A stretch of 64,000 nucleotides of DNA from Ochrobactrum sp. Q0168. GTDB lineage: Bacteria; Pseudomonadota; Alphaproteobacteria; Rhizobiales; Rhizobiaceae. Below are positions 63,601 through 64,000 of this stretch, one piece after another. Under the pieces are notes generated by a model that made no database searches, was not told the origin of the DNA, and saw only the letters and a program-made list of their open reading frames with translations. Each line of letters begins with the position of its first letter. The stretch's first letter is position 1. Both the position numbers and the translations under genes were made by a program. The stretch spans positions 186,001 through 250,000 of the forward strand of contig NZ_JAELXQ010000002.1 of assembly GCF_016427605.1 (NCBI RefSeq), written 5' to 3'.

Positions 63601-64000
63601 GCTCGGTTCAGGCCAAGGGCACCACATTCACCCTGCGCATTCCCGTTTCCAACGAGCCGGTGCCGGTCGAGGAGACCAAAAGCCGTCGCGGCCATGCACG
63701 TGCGCTGGAACTGACCGGGCTCGACGTGCTGTGCATCGACAACGATGCCGACATTTTGTCCGGCATGGAAACGTTGCTTGGCGGCTGGGGCTGCAATGTG
63801 ACGACGCTGCGCAACGGCGCGGCGCTAAAGGCCTTCTGCGCCAAACGCAGCACCGCGCCGGATGTCATCGTCGCCGATTACCATCTGATCCATGAAAACG
63901 GCATCGACATGATCGGCTTCACACGTGAGCATTTCGACACAGAAATACCGGCCATCTTGCTGACCGCCGACCGTTCCAAGGAAGTGCGCCAGCGTGCCGA
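60603..64000 (+). CDS. SLC5-linked hybrid sensor histidine kinase/response regulator (NahK/ErcS'-like), 3' end cut by window edge
   Basis: The frame opens at ATG 60603 and is still open at the last base, giving at least 1132 residues. Residues 1 to about 510 form about 13 membrane helices like a sodium/solute symporter (PutP/SLC5). Then come a PAS-like domain (TVFDKDFRLAFWNRQF near residue 660), a coiled-coil, HisKA with the His in LAAAGHDILQPLNAARLY near residue 808, and HATPase with NLVSNSIKYS and GLGLGLSIVDR. A C-terminal receiver with LCIDND and the Asp in VIVADYHLIHENG near residue 1091 follows. Such kinases may sense solute or flux directly. The partner regulator is not in view. Confidence 0.88.
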   Translation, partial: MQGWGIIGAAFLYLLLLFAVASIGDRRSSRWNSAPRPYVYALSLAVYCTSWTFFGSVGLSAQRGLEFLGIYIGPILVFTLGNRLMRHIVRLAKAERITSIADFLAARYGKSFGVASLATCIAAVGSIPYIALQLKAVAGSVGLVMDHYGRAVAPPAFIFGDISLAVAAVLAVFAILFGTRHTDATEHQNGLILAIAVESVIKLSAFLTVGLACTFFLFGSPSQLIDQISQSTDALKAFHYQTSIGTWIIQTALSAAAIIMLPRQFHVTVVESRSDKELRTASWLFPIYLVLINIFVFPIALIGVMTLGNTVSGDLYVLALPLAAEAHWMALIAFLGGLSAATAMVIVACVALSIMISNHLVLPLFIRSMAKRHPAEQPDLTKAILNTRRVTIVGILALAFAYYRFTSNNIHLASIGFVSFAAIAQFAPAFIGGLFWRNANGRGAMLGLSAGFLVWAYTLLLPTMAPEDAAILRDGFLGFTALRPEALFGTDALPLTNGVIWSLAANTLFYVLGSLSRASTPLERIQASIFLPRYSIATPTLKRFRTTVTVAELKATMARYLGSERVERAFLRFEGHQQRRLDPGMTVDTPLIRYAEQLLGTAVGTASARLVLSLLLQRNDASGRDARQLLDDASAALQQNRDLLQIALDQMEQGITVFDKDFRLAFWNRQFRTLLNLPDEVMQVGIPVSEIVEHLIRREDVAFNARNSLIHSLTASRKPVRLKMKSTGKTLEIQSNPMPDGGIVATYTDITAAVEADLMRQKAAEMLEQRVADRTAELTHVNQELARAQAAAEEANLGKTRFLAAAGHDILQPLNAARLYSTALSEKLGRSETSEFARNIDSSLEAVEAILGMVLDISRLDTGSLKPEVSVFRLDRLLSQIATDFTPLARKKALKLRVVPSSIVVKTDRNMLRRLIQNLVSNSIKYSRSGGILLGVRRRGAYGELQVLDTGIGIPQHKLKLVFREFTRLDEGMREAEGLGLGLSIVDRIARLLGFPLSVRSVQAKGTTFTLRIPVSNEPVPVEETKSRRGHARALELTGLDVLCIDNDADILSGMETLLGGWGCNVTTLRNGAALKAFCAKRSTAPDVIVADYHLIHENGIDMIGFTREHFDTEIPAILLTADRSKEVRQRA

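Noticed and set aside
1-64000. CRISPR arrays, tRNA or rRNA genes, insertion sequences, prophage genes
   Set aside because: I looked for regularly spaced repeats, cloverleaf-like sequences, transposase or integrase motifs and found none. The repeats present are short palindromic elements.

Overview
The window looks like chromosomal DNA of an alphaproteobacterium of the order Hyphomicrobiales, most likely the Brucella/Ochrobactrum group (Brucellaceae). I base this on gene content and protein character: ccoNOQP-ccoGHIS preceded by a perfect FNR/FixK box, a Rhodobacter/rhizobial-type hemA, IalB-family and DUF1127 proteins, membrane urate oxidase PuuD, NrtR with nadABC, carboxynorspermidine enzymes, and short palindromic intergenic repeats of a kind common in this order. 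This is recognition by eye, with no database search. Coding density is high, with G/C-rich third positions. I saw no rRNA, tRNA, IS element, prophage or CRISPR array. It reads as ordinary core chromosome with several regulatory and small-RNA features of interest.

Layout. (1) 1-4.9 kb: a YkuD L,D-transpeptidase lipoprotein (cut by the left edge), dsbD, and a divergent two-component pair with a PmrA/QseB-type box between them. (2) 5.0-13.1 kb: the microaerobic cytochrome cbb3 oxidase operon ccoNOQP and its assembly operon ccoGHIS, with an anaerobox upstream of ccoN. (3) 13.05-18.0 kb: glyoxylate assimilation, gcl-hyi-glxR-glycerate kinase, with a divergent IclR regulator. (4) 19.2-30.5 kb: purine catabolism: guaD, puuD, a LysR regulator, xdhCBA, uraH, a puuE-uraD fusion and ureidoglycine aminohydrolase. 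Regions 3 and 4 together could turn guanine carbon into glyoxylate and then 2-phosphoglycerate. Allantoate amidohydrolase and ureidoglycolate lyase are not in the window. (5) 30.7-41.5 kb: an IalB-like exported protein, a MATE exporter, a proline-racemase-superfamily enzyme with an altered active site, a carboxynorspermidine dehydrogenase/decarboxylase pair, an MFS exporter, a SufR-like regulator divergent from sodB, and fpr. (6) 41.5-49.2 kb, all on the minus strand: panC-panB-nrtR-nadA-nadB-nadC, with two tandem NrtR-like palindromes before nadA, and a secreted alpha/beta-hydrolase lipoprotein. (7) 49.6-54.7 kb: a ring-cleaving dioxygenase-like VOC protein facing a VOC-esterase fusion (MhqO/MhqD-like), a three-hairpin CCUCCUCCC small RNA, and lrgAB with a LysR regulator. 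(8) 54.8-64 kb: small proteins including DUF1127, a GT25 glycosyltransferase, a polysaccharide deacetylase, hemA with its own anaerobox, an aminotransferase, mscL, and a large SLC5-linked hybrid histidine kinase cut by the right edge.

Regulatory themes. Three exact TTGAT-N4-ATCAA boxes lie before ccoN, in the sodB-fpr gap and before hemA. They suggest one oxygen-responsive regulon joining respiration, heme supply and possibly redox protection. Several intergenic gaps carry repeats, including a 151-bp imperfect palindrome present twice, one copy of which supplies the dsbD stop codon.

The most unusual items are the CCUCCUCCC RNA, the VOC-esterase fusion beside its stand-alone homologue, the Ser/Thr active site of the proline-racemase homologue, and a 47-residue signal-peptide-like small ORF. 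None of these proves an entirely new system.
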